NCBI GenBank assembly: GCA_944990035.1
Contig: CALYLX010000060.1
Coordinates: 399,297-463,296 of the forward strand
Direction: 5' to 3'
Length of the DNA: 64,000 nucleotides
Source: Clitopilus passeckerianus
Taxonomy: Eukaryota; Basidiomycota; Agaricomycetes; Agaricales; Entolomataceae
The notes beneath the pieces were generated by a model. The model was not told where the DNA came from. It ran no database searches and worked only from the letters and a program-made list of their open reading frames with translations. This document shows, piece by piece, positions 1-11,790 of this stretch (position 1 is its first letter; each line of letters opens with the position of its first letter). Position numbers and translations under genes: made by a program.

Positions 1-480
1 CCCAAGGTCCACGTCAATGGCATACGGACCACGACGTTTCATTCCTATGCTATGCATTGATTGGTCTTTCTACGCTCTGTAACATTGTGGCCACGACGTT
101 GACGGGTGCAAAGCTATGGTGCGTGTCCGTACCTTTCATCAGACATAGATTAACCATTCATCTCCCAGGTCCCACCGTCGATATCTGAGGAAAGACCTCG
201 GGATCCGACACCCCAAGATAACCCAGTCTCAGAGAGTTCTGGCGCTACTCGTTGAATCTGGCACCGTTTACTGCGTCTTCCAGGTACATACGTTCCTGCA
301 TCCACCAATTCACTCGTCCTGATATCAGAGTGCAGCTTGTCTACATTGGGCTGGTTGTTGGGCAGCTCCCGGGTATACATATGGGAGTTGGTGTACACAT
401 CTCCGTTGTACGATCGATCTATACTGGAGTTTCGGTGTGTGGTCCTCTTCCGCTCAGCAAGGTGCCGCCGGATGACTGAT
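1..480 (+). CDS. Seven-TM fungal membrane protein, copy 1 (5' end cut by window edge)
   Basis: This is the C-terminal part of a gene that begins left of the window. Around 50-115 an exon encodes the fifth/sixth TM type motif seen in the other copies here (LCNIVATTLTGAKLW), ending at a GT donor inside the final Trp codon. The next exon, about 171-290, reads W-SHRRYL and then the family hallmark RVLALLVESGTVYCVFQ, followed by a GT donor. The last exon is uncertain; frames after 345 suggest the short final TM segment and tail. The family is a large set of unnamed, GPCR-like basidiomycete membrane proteins. Ligand and function are unknown. The reading is clean as far as it can be followed, so I treat it as a gene rather than a relic. 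Confidence 0.5.
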
Positions 481-1011
481 CGTTTGAAATGTAGGGCTTG
501 TATCCTGCTCTGTTATTTTTTGCGCTAAACGTGCAGGTACTGTGGCTTCCAGATGATGATGCCCTCGGAATCCTTGACTCGGTCGTCGCGACCTCCGTAC
601 TGGACTGATTCATTTATACCAATAAAGATTATACGTCCATAGAAATCCTCTGCGATTTGAAGCGGGGTAGTAACACTGCAATATCGGAATGATCAATTCA
701 CATGCTACAAACGTGAAAGTCGTTTCCCGACTATTCAGGTTCCGAACCACAACTAGAGGTCCCAGTGGATCCGACCAATGTCTCCCAGCTCCACGCCTCC
801 AGATTCGCTGCTGCTGCAAAGTGAATTCTCGGATTGGGTTTGCGTGTGTAGGCCGTAGAGAGAACCATGTCGAAATTGGTGCCCGCTTATGAGGAATACT
901 GAGCACGACACGAACTTCAACGGTTGTTCAGCAATAGTAAATTTCGACACCTTGAACCCGGCTGCCTTTCGTAGAGCAGACGACATTCTGAATCCCTCTA
1001 CTACCCATCTC

Positions 1012-2368
1012 TCAACTTCTTTTGCCACCTTCATTCGTTCCCAGGATGCTAACAATGCTCATAGATCGTGTTTCCCTGTATATGGCCTGGAGACTCAGCA
1101 AAATCAAAACCACGCTTGGGTATATTCCCTGGGGGTTGTTACGTGGTCAGAAACCGCCATAAACCAAAGTATACCGAGAATAACTGACGCAAATGCCGGT
1201 GAATATTATCTGAAATAAGGACGTAATTGGGGCAAGCTTGGCGTATAGATCTGGGCGAGCACCCGCCACGGTTGTCAGGGTGCAGAAAACCACCTATGAA
1301 CTATGAGCTCATCGTTCATCCCGAAGCCGATCCTTCACACCTCGAAAACACAATATATAGATCCGGATTCAATGAGTAAGATAAGAATCCTTTCTGGATG
1401 CGAAACTCTGCTGGAGCGTAGATTGACACCCATCCTTAGGAATTTTCGGTAGGACCTAAGTGAATCTAACATCAGGCTTCACTTGAAACTAGGTTCTCGA
1501 TTTAGAGCATACCATAGCTTTACCGCAATTAGGGCGGTGGTAATAAGATGGCAGCATATTGAGGAGTAAATATACGCGTAGGGCATGAAATCAACCAATG
1601 GTAAGCGTTCGGAGGCTACTAGGACAGTAGTCTCAACCGTCAAGAAGTGCATGACCAAGCTAATAACTCCGATTGCTGGAACCAGTCTGAGGAAAATGTT
1701 TCTTTAGAGATGGGGAGACACTTACTAGTGGAGATCAGCCAAATGACGACTACCAATACGGCCAGTAGGGTATGTTGCCACAGAACTCGGGTCCGATAAA
1801 CGATAATGCTGTCGCTTAGCACTGGCTAAGCAATTATAAGTATTTTCTTTCACCCTTGAAGGTTTAAACCCACCAGAAAGATATGAAAGATAAAAATGAC
1901 ATCGATCCACGCCTTAGCTATCTGCTCGCTGGTGCTATGAGGTGCAGTCATGCACAGTGAGCCTGTAGACTCAAAATCGTCGGGCGCAACGTAGGAGCAA
2001 ACTGTCGCGGGAACAGCTCTCATCCTCTCCCGGATCTCTACCAGACATGTCATTAGGAGACCCAACAGGCCCACAGTTGTTGCTGAAAAGAGAATCCATG
2101 GAACGAGTCCCCGTTTCCGGCGTTTACTGGAATAGGTACATCAATCAAGGCATCCGTGGGGGGCCGTCACGCTCACCAAAAGAGGTAGGTGGAGACGCAT
2201 AGGAGGGCAAAAGAAAAGCCTGTTTATTGTTTAACAGACGAAATGCTACTTGACAATAGGCTCACCAACGATCACGCTTAAGGTGACATGACGGAGGACC
2301 TCGAGCTCAGGTGAAAGCCAATCAACGCTCCAAGTGGCGAGTGTCCCTGAGGTACCGAAAAGGGGCAT
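1012..2368 (-). CDS. Seven-TM fungal membrane protein, copy 2
   Basis: Multi-exon minus-strand gene whose exons join in frame with good splice sites. The start is placed at the ATG at 2368 because the exon then reads MPLFGTSG and ends at 2266 in phase 1, as in copies 4 and 6. Next come GFSFALLCVSTYLFC, KRRKRGLVPWILFSATT, the motif LSDSIIVYRTRVLW (about 1785-1815), the TM stretch SICCHLITTALIAVKLW (about 1515), and the hallmark RILILLIESGSIYCVFE (about 1340-1400). It ends with GIYPSVVLILLSLQ and a short polar tail; the stop is at 1012-1014. Intron positions match the other copies. It is probably a plasma-membrane or internal-membrane protein of unknown role. Plus-strand reading frames over this region are antisense shadows. 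Confidence 0.55.
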
Positions 2369-3570
2369 CGAAGCGTGCTCGTCTCTCGCTGGAGGTCTCT
2401 TTATGCATGAGATCACTATCAGATTGATTTGAGAACCGCCATTGCGAAACGCAAATCCTCTCCAGATGTGATTTGTCGTGAGAACGAGGCTGGACCGAAG
2501 GCAGGTGTGCAAGTGTAAAGTCCGCGTATGTCGTAATGACAGATGTTACTGTATGGCGACGACCGATGTCGTTTGGTGATGGAAGCCTTGAAAATGCAAC
2601 ACGAATGCGCGCCCCATCATGCGCACATGAGGTCCGTTGATTGGTTTCTCCATGAAAGCACCTAAATGATAACCTCGCAGCTCGTGAGTGGCATTTACCC
2701 GCGGCTTTGACACAACCTGACCTCTCGAACTTAGAGAAGGCTGGCCAGGAAGAGAAAATAAACTAATTGCTGGGACGACTGGACAGATATCATTGGGGTC
2801 GATGACACCGGAATGGGGTAAAAACAGACATCAACCGAATTGATAGCGGTGAACGTAACATAGATATCAGGATATGGAGGGGATGATGGACTACCAGCAG
2901 GAGGGATTACACCAACGGACGATCAAGACCCCGAGAGCAATGTAGTTGTAGATTCAGTGCTGTCGCAGTTCCAATCCCTAACAAGAAGAATACGACATAG
3001 AGAGAATTAGGAGCCCTTGAGCCCTTTTCAAATACAACGGGAAAACTACAGTAGACCTCGTGACCATCAAATTGATCAATCCAGTGTTTACTTGGGGATG
3101 TGGCCTGTGCTTCGCATGGCTGATTACGAGTCCGGAGTTTTCCTTCCAGCTTGGAGCCTTCGTTCTCGGTCCATAAATTGTAGCCAAAGCACCAAATTGT
3201 TGATAATTCGACGTTTTTCAGACTGGAAGCCACTAGCACTGTCCCTTATTAAACGTCAATCCGGGGTGGGCGCTTGAGCCCGGTGGTACGTACTGAATCA
3301 TGGGACCCGTATATTTCCCGACGTTACTACGTTCTAAAACCAACTACAAGTTTCGATGAGTTTATCCTCAACGCTCTGCAAGGCTGGTCTATCGCCCAGT
3401 ACTTACAAGACGTTAGCCTCGCCATCAAACGTGTATATCAACTCAGCGAGTCGGGCTTAAAGGTCGGACAGCCATTCTGGCTACCTTTTGTAGACAGAAC
3501 CTCGCTATGTCCTGAAACGCGCTAGGCTTGAAGGTTAGGCTGCCGTTCCAGTTGTAATCGTTGTGTTTAC
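2369..3570. other. No confident gene; possible tail of the 3.6-4.3 kb relic
   Basis: About 1.2 kb between two minus-strand seven-TM copies. A minus-strand stretch near 3030-3090 (frame reading MVTRSTVVFPLYLKR) weakly resembles the last TM exon of the family and could be the end of the neighbouring relic. I could not place the hallmark (L/I)ESG exon between them. Nothing else is recognisable. Confidence 0.3.
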
Positions 3571-4280
3571 TAGTCTATGAAATACGAGTAGTGTTGTTGC
3601 GATAGAGAATAGCAAGGATATACCAATTTGGCACTAAGCAAGCCCTTGAGCTGAGACACAACTATAAATCGCCATGATTGGCCAACACACTGCCAAAACA
3701 CGCTTCTCATGCAGACGTTTCTTTCGTGAGCAATTCATCGTAGAGGCACATCGCATAGGGACTCCTACGGCTTATCAGCGGCGTGGTATACAAGAAATTG
3801 CAGGTAACAAAGTAGTGTAGAATTACCTCGTTGAAAGGACCAAGGCTATCAAGACGACCTCCGCATGCGACTGGCAAGCATTCGTATGATTGACAGGTGC
3901 AGCTCGGCGAACAAGCCGAGATGATCACAACAGGGTGAACCACACGGTGCATTGCTATATGAAGCTTTAACGCCGAAACCATCGCGGACGAAACAACAAA
4001 GAAGGAAATTCGAACTAACCGAGCCAGTAATATGTACAGAACGTAAGCATCAGTGATGCAGACGACCGCGTAAAGGACCTCAGGGGAAAAAGGACTCCTC
4101 TTCCGTAAACTCCAGACTCGTAACGTTCGTGCTGATACTCGTAGTAGATGCTACATCTCCCTCTAGGACACGCAATCGGAGCTTTGACGTGCGAAAAGGG
4201 CCCACTTCTTTGATGCAGAGTAGTAAAGATAGACCTGCGGCACGCACAAGCAAGCATCTACTCCACTTTCGAGGTATTTT
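3571..4280 (-). pseudogene. Seven-TM fungal membrane protein, copy 3 (probable relic)
   Basis: Fragments of the same family in correct order on the minus strand. Near 4280-4200 is a basic-then-hydrophobic exon start (KIPRKWSRCLLVRAAGLSLLL). Near 4075-4010, after an AG, is VLYAVVCITDAYVLYILLAR, equivalent to the ISDGIIVY exon of copy 4. Near 3571-3635 is ISLLFSIATTLLVFHRL followed by a GT donor. The conserved ESG exon that should follow is not visible and stops lie between blocks, so I call it a relic. A long minus-strand reading frame (4080-4682) overlaps the first block but extends upstream without similarity. Confidence 0.35.
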
Positions 4281-4682
4281 CAAAAAGGCCATGTTCAACA
4301 TTGACAGGGTATGGAACTTCAGAGGATCGTCGGGTACAGCCGAAATTTCGAACAAGTGTGGCTGTAAGCATGGACTCCGACCTACGTAATCAAGATAAGA
4401 TAAATTCTCCCATCTTATCTCGCTTACGTGCCAAGAATCCGGAACTCGAAGCGAATTGTATTTGTTCGTCCCGATCCAACGATCTGTTTCTCTTTGGTCT
4501 TCCACTTTAGCAGATCGACTAGGCAAATGCTTGGCTCTGCCTCTGTACACACCATAAGTAATATCTAGGACTTCCTGAATCGCTGTTCTCATTCGAACCT
4601 CCATCGACTGCGACGCGTCTTGGCCTGGAGTTTGCTTTCCGCATCCCCTTGGGAAGCTTGGTACAGTCAGGTACTTCGACAA

Positions 4683-5186
4683 CTAACGATTATTGTTTCG
4701 GTATTCAACTAAAGTATATCAGTGTATCACTTACCAGGCACGCAGCCCCATTCATCTTGTCAAGGACCCTGGTGACGTTTATATCATTCCACTGGTGTCA
4801 TTACGCCGCAAGCAGACGGGCCACGAGGCACAGCCAAGGAGAATGAAGCACGTAACGGAGGGCTCTTTGCGAGTAAGTAAACCACGGCTTCGAATAACTC
4901 TTAAACAAGCTCACATGGGAGACCGAACGCTCACGAATAGAGGCACCTTTGTCACTCCTCGAATGATTGGAGTACTTCGGAGGACACTGAAACATTATTC
5001 TTCACAGCACAATACGAGGACATGATCTGACACGCCCGCACGTCTGCTGAGGCTATGTCGACAGGGTCCATCTCCATGAGGATGCATATATCATACCGAA
5101 GTGCAAGCTAACGCCGTGAGCTACCTTCCCCACATATTCTACTCGTAACTTACTTCGGCTGGCTTATTTCAGTGCTTGCGCCCCGG
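4683..5186. other. Intergenic, nothing recognised
   Basis: About 0.5 kb between the copy 3 relic and copy 4. Short open frames exist on both strands, with no family similarity and no splice pattern that I can defend. Confidence 0.4.
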
Positions 5187-6584
5187 ATGGTAGATCTTCG
5201 TACGCGAGGTTGGAGTACTAACCGTCGTGCTCTTCCTGACGATGGTGTTGCATGGGATACTCTACTGGGACTATTTGGCCCGTTCGTGATTCCGATGGGT
5301 CCTGTTCTTCTTGGTACGTCTTACCTCAGATACCGCGGCCTTCTAATACTCAAGGTGCCATGATCAGGAATTTCCTTTGGAATGACGATTGCTTGCCTGG
5401 TTCTCTTCGCGTACGTCTAATTCGAGGCTTCCGCAAGTGGTTGAAGCACTATATGGCTGACTACGTCACAGCAACCTCAAACGACGGAGGCTGGCATCTT
5501 GGATTATTCTGGGGTCCACCATCCTATGTTTGCTCAGCTACCAATTATACTCCATAATGCTGGTTCTTAGGTCCTTCGATGAGATTGCGTTTGACCTTTG
5601 CGTGGAAGATCTATCGGGTTGGGGCTGCGCCTCGTCTTCACGTGTTAAGGCGCTTAATAACATTGGGCTTCGTCTGTATCCTTGCTGGGTATGTGTATCT
5701 CACACACTGTAGATAGCCTTTCTTAACGGAAGCGTGAACTTTAGCAAGTCATCAGTGACGGTATAATTGTTTATACGGCGGGGTCCATTTATCCGGGCAA
5801 ACAGAGGGTTACGTTCGTAGTCTGGTTCTTATGGACGGGAACGCTGGGTAAGTGCAGATTCTAAGTATATATCATACCGTATCAATGCTGACGTCGAACG
5901 TAGTCGCTGGCATTTGCTGTATAGCCATAAAACCAGGCCTTACCCACTCGACCAATGCACTGTGGAGGGGATTCTCCGGGTTGTCATTTCTCACAAACGT
6001 TACGGCTACATTCCTCATCGCAGCCCGGCTATGGTGAGTCTCCCGACACACGGTCGAATATATAGTTCGCTGGACTGAACCAATCTCTTTTAGGGTTCAC
6101 AGAAGGACGTTTGGAACGATCCTAGGTCTTCAGGCATCCAGCAGTCATATCTCGAGGGGAGAACGTATTCTCTTGACACTAGTCGAGTCAGGAGCAGGTT
6201 ATCTGTTGGTTCAGGTGAGTTGAACGCGTAAATTATCACTTTGTGCCCCCGTTTATTGAATAGCTAAATCTAGTCATCGTATACTATACTTGAAGGTTAT
6301 ATCAAGGCCAAATCGGTTATGGGAATTATTGAGTTCAAGAACGAGCTCAGTTTTAACTTCTATACGAATGTAGAGAATGTTCTGCTTGGCCTCACGGTAC
6401 GTGAGCCGTTCCAAAACAAGAACTATAGCATTGACATCACAATCACAAGGCGCTATATCCGGGACTGAACTTCATTCTTACTAAGGTTCAAGTACTTCGG
6501 GAGGACTCTTCGGAGGTTATTAATTGCGTCACGACCACCAAGCACGAGCAAGAGGCGCCGCATAAACGAGTTGATACAACATGA
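5187..6584 (+). CDS. Seven-TM fungal membrane protein, copy 4
   Basis: A full set of exons can be joined in frame. Exon 1 (ATG 5187) ends LLGLFGPFVIPMGPVLL with a phase-1 GTACGT donor. Exon 2 reads GISFGMTIACLVLFA. Exon 3 reads RRRLASWIILGSTILCLL and ends near 5687. Exon 4 (from about 5757) reads QVISDGIIVYTAGSIYPGK. Exon 5 contains SFLTNVTATFLIAARLW. Exon 6 contains RILLTLVESGAGYLLVQ (about 6160-6215). The last exon, from an ACAAG acceptor near 6451, reads ALYPGLNFILTKVQ; stop TGA at 6582-6584. Seven hydrophobic segments are expected, with a short charged cytosolic tail. Intron phases agree with copies 2 and 6, which supports the model. Function is unknown; the family is GPCR-like only in general architecture. 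Confidence 0.55.
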
Positions 6585-7051
6585 CTTTCACTGATTCTTT
6601 CCCTTCGAGTTTTACATCCTACCGGGCTCCAAGAGAGCGAGGCAGCAGAGGTCCGGGGTACACGTTTTACTCTATACGATTGAATGTTTTTATTATTCCT
6701 AGAGAGACACCGTTCGCGCCCGACGACTCCAATGTACGACGATCGATTGTAGAATAGGGCAGCCTGATGAATCGGCCAAGAATTTTACTTTCGAAGTGAA
6801 TCGTGTTCGATAAATAGAGTCAATGATCGCAAGATCGGCCGCTGTACGTTCAAAGCTTGTGGATCTATGAAGAGATTCCTACGCATATCTTGTCTAGCCA
6901 CAAACTTCAGATCGAAAACCGAGAACACACTTTTCTTCCACTGATTCTTCTCCGTAAGCGCCTTTGACATAGACTGGCCGAGCATCCATGCTTGTTTGGC
7001 TATCTGTTCTCTCTACCTCGCTGTCACGTAATACCACACCTTATTTGATCA
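6585..7051. other. Intergenic, nothing recognised
   Basis: About 0.47 kb separating copies 4 and 5. No ATG exon for copy 5 can be found here: the frame leading into its first recognisable exon is closed by a TGA at about 7046. Confidence 0.4.
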
Positions 7052-8270
7052 GTGGCAAGCTCGGGCATTTATGGTGAGGATTCTCATTCGGCATGATTGT
7101 TCGATTCCTATTGACGCTATTTTACCTCACCAGGAATCTCCATTGCTCTTTTTGCATCCGCGGCCCATCTCTTCAGATTAGTACATTCAGGTTCCTGGGT
7201 ATTCGTGTCCTCCTCTAACTCGATCACCCCCTATAAAAAAGCGAGCTTGAGGCAGCCTGCGATGATACTGGCTTCGGTCGCTGAAGCTTTCGTTCTCCTA
7301 ACCACTGCCAACTTTATGAGTTTAGCTATGAAGACATCAAGCCAGTTTCAAATAGTACTGGGGTATATAACGTCATCTCCTGGCGGAGTCCTCAGTCCAT
7401 CCAACCTAAGGCTAGCTTTCCAGCCCAACGACTACTATTACTTCACACAATATATCATCGTACGTGAATTATCGCAAAATTTCTGGATCCAGGACTAATA
7501 GGATCAGCGATACCATTATTGTGTGGAGGACCGAGGCCGTATGATGGACCAACGCTCTATCGCATCTCTGGTCCCTGCCTACTGGCATCTATCTGTGAGT
7601 CATGCCTTTATTCGAAATCTGCTCTCCACTAACTCATAGATGCATTTCGTCTTATCGGTGCAGTCTTTGTTGAACACCGACAGGTGGGTTGGCCAATTCT
7701 ACGCAATGGTTCACTCTCGCAGACGGTGAATGAGACCGGGCAGGCATTGCCGCTTTTAACCAATGTTCAATGACGTTCCTGGTGAGAGTCAGGCTTTGGT
7801 GAGTATCCAATTTCATCAAACATCGTAGACAATAATTTCCCAGGTCTTATCGCAAGTGGTTCGTCAAGCACAACGCAGGCAGCAGCGGTAGCAGTTTTAC
7901 AGAAATACAGAGAAGAGTACGGCTGCTATTCGAAACAGGCACTCTGTTCTGCATCATCTAGGTACGTGTTCGTCACTACCTAGTAGGAACACAGGCCTAA
8001 TATTCAGCAGTTCCTCGCAGTGGCTTACACGATTAATGTCGAGTTCCGTACCACCCAAGAGTTGCCTTGCAACAGTGCTTGTATTTTTGCTAGCTATGCG
8101 TTAAGTCGCATTCGCTATGTCCTCGCGGTCAATATCTCTTCCCCTGACACTCGAATCCATGTGCTTATTCAATAACACAGGCGAACGATTCCATCATCGT
8201 CCTGGTTCTTGTCTATAACAAGAGCTCGTTCTCGGATGTTGGCCAGGTTGAGTCCCCAAAGGAGGACTAA
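7052..8270 (+). pseudogene. Seven-TM fungal membrane protein, copy 5 (broken)
   Basis: Nearly every exon of the family is still visible: VASSGIYG, GISIALFASAAHLF (about 7133-7175), a long TM exon ending NDYYYFTQYII (about 7250-7460), ISDTIIVWRTEAV (about 7503-7540), GQALPLLTNV, RVRLLFETGTLFCI (about 7917-7958), and the C-terminal ANDSIIVLVLVYNKSSFSDV with stop at 8268-8270. Three lesions are seen. There is no start codon and a stop just upstream of exon 1. An in-frame TGA or 1-nt slip follows WRTEAV near 7542. A second frame change follows LLTNV near 7770, where MTFLVRVRLW resumes in another frame. It is closest to copy 6, so the two probably arose by tandem duplication. Confidence 0.55.
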
Positions 8271-9261
8271 ATGATCGACAGCAGACGCAAAGCCGGGACG
8301 GCATGGAATTGGATGCCATTCCCAAGACGTAGTTTCCTCCCATGTAAATTATCTCGACACTTTCATTCTATATTAATCTATCATTTACCCCGAACCAGGC
8401 AAAAAACTGACAGCTGTAACAGAACATGTGTTTACAAACGTAGTCATGTTCTATAGGGATGCCTTCGATTCGCTACCTCTTGATTGTTACCTCCTCGGAC
8501 TTTCGCTCATGGAAGGGTACTCGTCTGTTGCCGACCAAGCGAGCTACTCGCCATATCTCGCTGAGACCGTGACGTCACTCTGTGTGAGAAATTGCCTGGA
8601 AACGGCCCAAATGCTGAACTTCATCGTCAAGGTTGCGCCCAACCAACCAGGTCAAATGAGCCCAGATTTTCGTGGATCTTCCTGACACATTCTATTCTCG
8701 GCTCAGCACGGTGTGATGCGTGATGTATGATCGTGACGCTCTCGGGCCTCCTATCCCTTCCTTCCAAGCTTCAAAGTACTTTGGCCTGGGCTAACGACGC
8801 TGCTTTTGAGGCACCGAGACGACCCAGATGAGTGGATGGTTGAAAATTACTACGACATTTCTCGCCCATGAATTATTTCAAACGGATGATGACCCGCTAT
8901 GATCACCCTCCGGGGACCCTGATTAGCGTATCGACTCAGAGCCAGAGCCATTCCTTGAACTCAGTTTGTTTTGCGGATCCCTAACACATTTCACCATCCT
9001 TTTGCTACTGTTTTGCTACCTGTACCTAGCCCTCGGCGAGTCATCTCCTCTTGACGCTGTCTTCTCACAGTATTCCACGAATGCTCATCAAGGCAATTGG
9101 ATTACGGCTTCGGCGGCAACGACCCTGACGCATGTCAGACATGGCCTTGTCAGCACTTCTGGAGACAATTTAATAGAACCCAAAGCTGCGGCTCGTACAC
9201 TGATGTGGATAGCAAATTGTGCTATAATAGTGACTTGATTGGATGGACAGCCATCCCTTCA
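8271..9261. other. Spacer with possible upstream exon of copy 6
   Basis: About 1 kb without an assignable gene. The frame of copy 6 stays open for 55 codons upstream of its ATG (9097-9261) and is Cys-rich (DACQTWPCQHFW, then SCGSYTDVDSKLCYNS). About 120 bp further left, in another frame, lies a hydrophobic stretch (FTILLLLFCYLYLALG, about 8990-9035) lacking an ATG. These could be a signal peptide and an extracellular domain spliced to copy 6, or chance. Confidence 0.3.
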
Positions 9262-10642
9262 ATGACCCCCGAGGAGCAGGCTTACTTTCACCGGCTCGGG
9301 AGAACGCTTCTCAGAGACTTTGCTCGACCGATAGCAGGCTCAGTTCTTTACGGTATCTAGTTTCCGAGTTGCCACTTGCGATGGCCCACTGAGCGCCTTT
9401 GCCTTCATTTCAGGTATCTCCGTCGGGCTCTGTGGATATGCTTCCTACCTCTTCCAGTAAGATCGCTATCTCCTGAACTCTCTGACCACGTCGCTAATTG
9501 CGTCCCCGATAGCACCCGACGCCTCAAAGGACGACCAGCATGGATCATCCTGATCACTGCTCTCGTGTGCTTTCTATTGACGAGTGTAAACTTCGGCGGA
9601 CTAGTGGCTTCCATATCCTATGAATACCGTATTGTGGTCAAGCGTGCGTTACTTATACCTACCGACATATCTGGAGTCTTCACTTCACGGGACAACAAGA
9701 AACTAGGCGACACGTATGTTATATATTTCCTGACCCAATACATCATCGTGAGTCTTCACTCCATTGAACTCCCAGCACCAGGAATGGCGAGAACTGACCC
9801 TCCTACCAGCTAGGTATTAGTGACGGAATTGTCCTCTGGAGGACACGGGCTTTATATCCCGACAAGCCTCATATATTCTGGATCCCCATCATAATCCTCA
9901 TCGCATCCGCAGGTACGCATTGTTTCACACCTTCCGGAAATCAAATTTTACCGACTGTGCCTACGAAGCTTGCCTTACTTCAGGATTCGCACTCGAGAAA
10001 GGGCTCCCCGGCTGGCCGTCGACCCATGCTCAGCCAATTGGACGTGCAGTCGACGATATTGGCCAAGCCTTATCACTTCTCACCAATATATTCACCACCG
10101 TCGTCGTTGCCCTGCGCCTCTGGACTCACCGTAAATGGGTCAGCAAGCACCTAGATCAACCGAAGAACAAGGGCTCCCTTACACCAATACAAAAGAAGCT
10201 TGTGGTTCTTATAGAGACTGGCGCCCTCTTCTGTCTGGTCCAGGTCACTCATTCTTTCTCTCCGTTCGCCCACTTTTATGGATTTACACATACAACAGAT
10301 GCTTGCCGTTGGCTGCGTTGTAACCATCGACATTGTCTCTGCCACCGGCCGAGTATGTTCTGGCCCATGTATGACGGCGAACTGGATTATCAGCCGCTTC
10401 CGCTTCGCATTCGCTGTCCGTCCCTTGCTTCTTGAACTGTTCACCGGCTAACTTCAAATTTGATCTCCCAGGCTAATTACTCGATAATTGTCCTCGTCCT
10501 GGTGTACAGTAAAAAGTCCTTCGCCGATACTTGCTACTGTTCTTCATCACAATCGGACCAGTTCTCAACTGTAGAAGTCACCCCATTGTCGACCGACCTA
10601 ATAGAGGTTATAGCACTTGAAACCCGGAAGAGCTTTTCATAG
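9262..10642 (+). CDS. Seven-TM fungal membrane protein, copy 6
   Basis: The best preserved copy. The ATG at 9262 opens MTPEEQAYFHRLGRTLL, with a phase-1 donor after VLY(G). Then follow GISVGLCGYASYLFQ, an exon CTRRLKGRPAWIILITALV (from about 9511) ending DTYVIYFLTQYII, an exon LGISDGIVLWRTRALYPDK (from about 9811) ending IIILIASA, an exon GFALEKGLPGWPSTH (from about 9982) with LLTNIFTTVVVALRLW and the hallmark KKLVVLIETGALFCLVQ (to about 10242), an exon MLAVGCVVTIDIV ending FRFAFA, and a last exon ANYSIIVLVLVYSKKSFADT with stop at 10640-10642. All junctions have GT-AG borders and keep frame. Membrane protein of unknown role. The frame is open upstream of this ATG, so a longer N-terminus is possible. 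Confidence 0.6.
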
Positions 10643-11790
10643 ACTACCAATTTAAATGAGAATTTAAATTAATGGATAAAGATCAGGGTGCATCATAGTA
10701 TAACCAGACGTAGTTTAATACACAGCTATCGCTGTTTCGAATGGGACGTGCCTGCATGTATTGTCTGACCAGAATCGTAAATAGGGGCTTGGCGGTCAAA
10801 TTCTATATTTACCCTGGACAATTGCGACGGGAGTGTTTTTTGCCCCAAATTCTGGCCACGATCTCTATCGTACTCCCCCGTCATCTCATAGGTTGAACGT
10901 GTAGGAAATGGAGAGTAAGTACCCTTGCTAGTCCCTCGAAGCTCGAGTTGATATCCGTGTAGATCACATCAATGCTATTGCTAGCAACTGTCACCCACCA
11001 CTCCAAGATCAGGATAAGCCTCATTCAGGTACCGACTACTTTGTCGCGTTCAGGGGCTACATAGAAAAACGCTCTCGAGCCAAAGTCAATGTAAGGAAAC
11101 GAACGAAAGGTTAGCATCGTGAAATCATCTCTCACTCCGTAAGCCTGAGATGCTTACCCTTTCACGCCCTCAGCCCAACAAATTAAGAATAAGCTTCGGA
11201 AGGAAGTCCTTCACCGCAGCTGCACCAAGTACCCCGTCGCAATACGGCGACTTTTAAGCCACATCCAAGTTGCCATGCAACTCAGCAGCGCAGCAATGGC
11301 AGCCGCACTTGGCTCCTCCAGCGACGGAGGGAGCACACTGGTCGACGATCTGATCTCGTTGGTCAACCAGCATTTTCATCCCACACTTGGCCATGACGCG
11401 GGTATTGAGGAGTACATTGGTTTTACGTGACTCTGGACGCGTGCCTTTAGGATCTTCTTAACTATCTTCCTTAAAACATTTGAGTAATCCATGGACTTTG
11501 GTAGCGATAAATCCTTGACAAAAGCTCGGGGGGCGGAACAGTAACCAGCTGAGTTACCAAAGATCAAGGATGAAAATGGCATTAAATACGACGTGAATGA
11601 GACAAAGAGACGATCGACCAAGGCCGTTGAACGCATCTGAGTAATCGTCTTTGTTTTAACATGTCGTGCTACGATCGGCACGGAATTTCAATGAACTGAG
11701 ACTCTGTCATGATCTCGAATGAGACAATGCCCAAACCTCTCCTTCGACCTCCACATTCTAACCGATATAAATATGTCCAAGCGCTAGTAT
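10643..11790. other. Mostly noncoding; one orphan open exon at 11161-11428
   Basis: About 1.15 kb. From roughly 11161 to a TGA at 11426-11428 a plus-strand frame without ATG reads PFTPSAQQIKNKLRK and ends NQHFHPTLGHDAGIEEY; its composition is protein-like. It may be a leftover exon of an unrecognised gene, possibly the upstream part of the gene starting at 11791. Nothing else is recognisable. Confidence 0.3.

Noticed and set aside
889..1218. Plus-strand frame reading like a membrane protein (MAWRLSKIKTTLGYI in a neighbouring frame).
   Set aside because: The minus strand here encodes the last exons of seven-TM copy 2, with a matching C-terminus (GIYPSVVLILLSLQ) and stop at 1012; the plus frame is antisense.
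4080..4682. 200-codon minus-strand frame as a stand-alone gene.
   Set aside because: Only its last ~67 codons align in order with exons of the seven-TM family; the rest lacks similarity, so it is treated as part of a relic.
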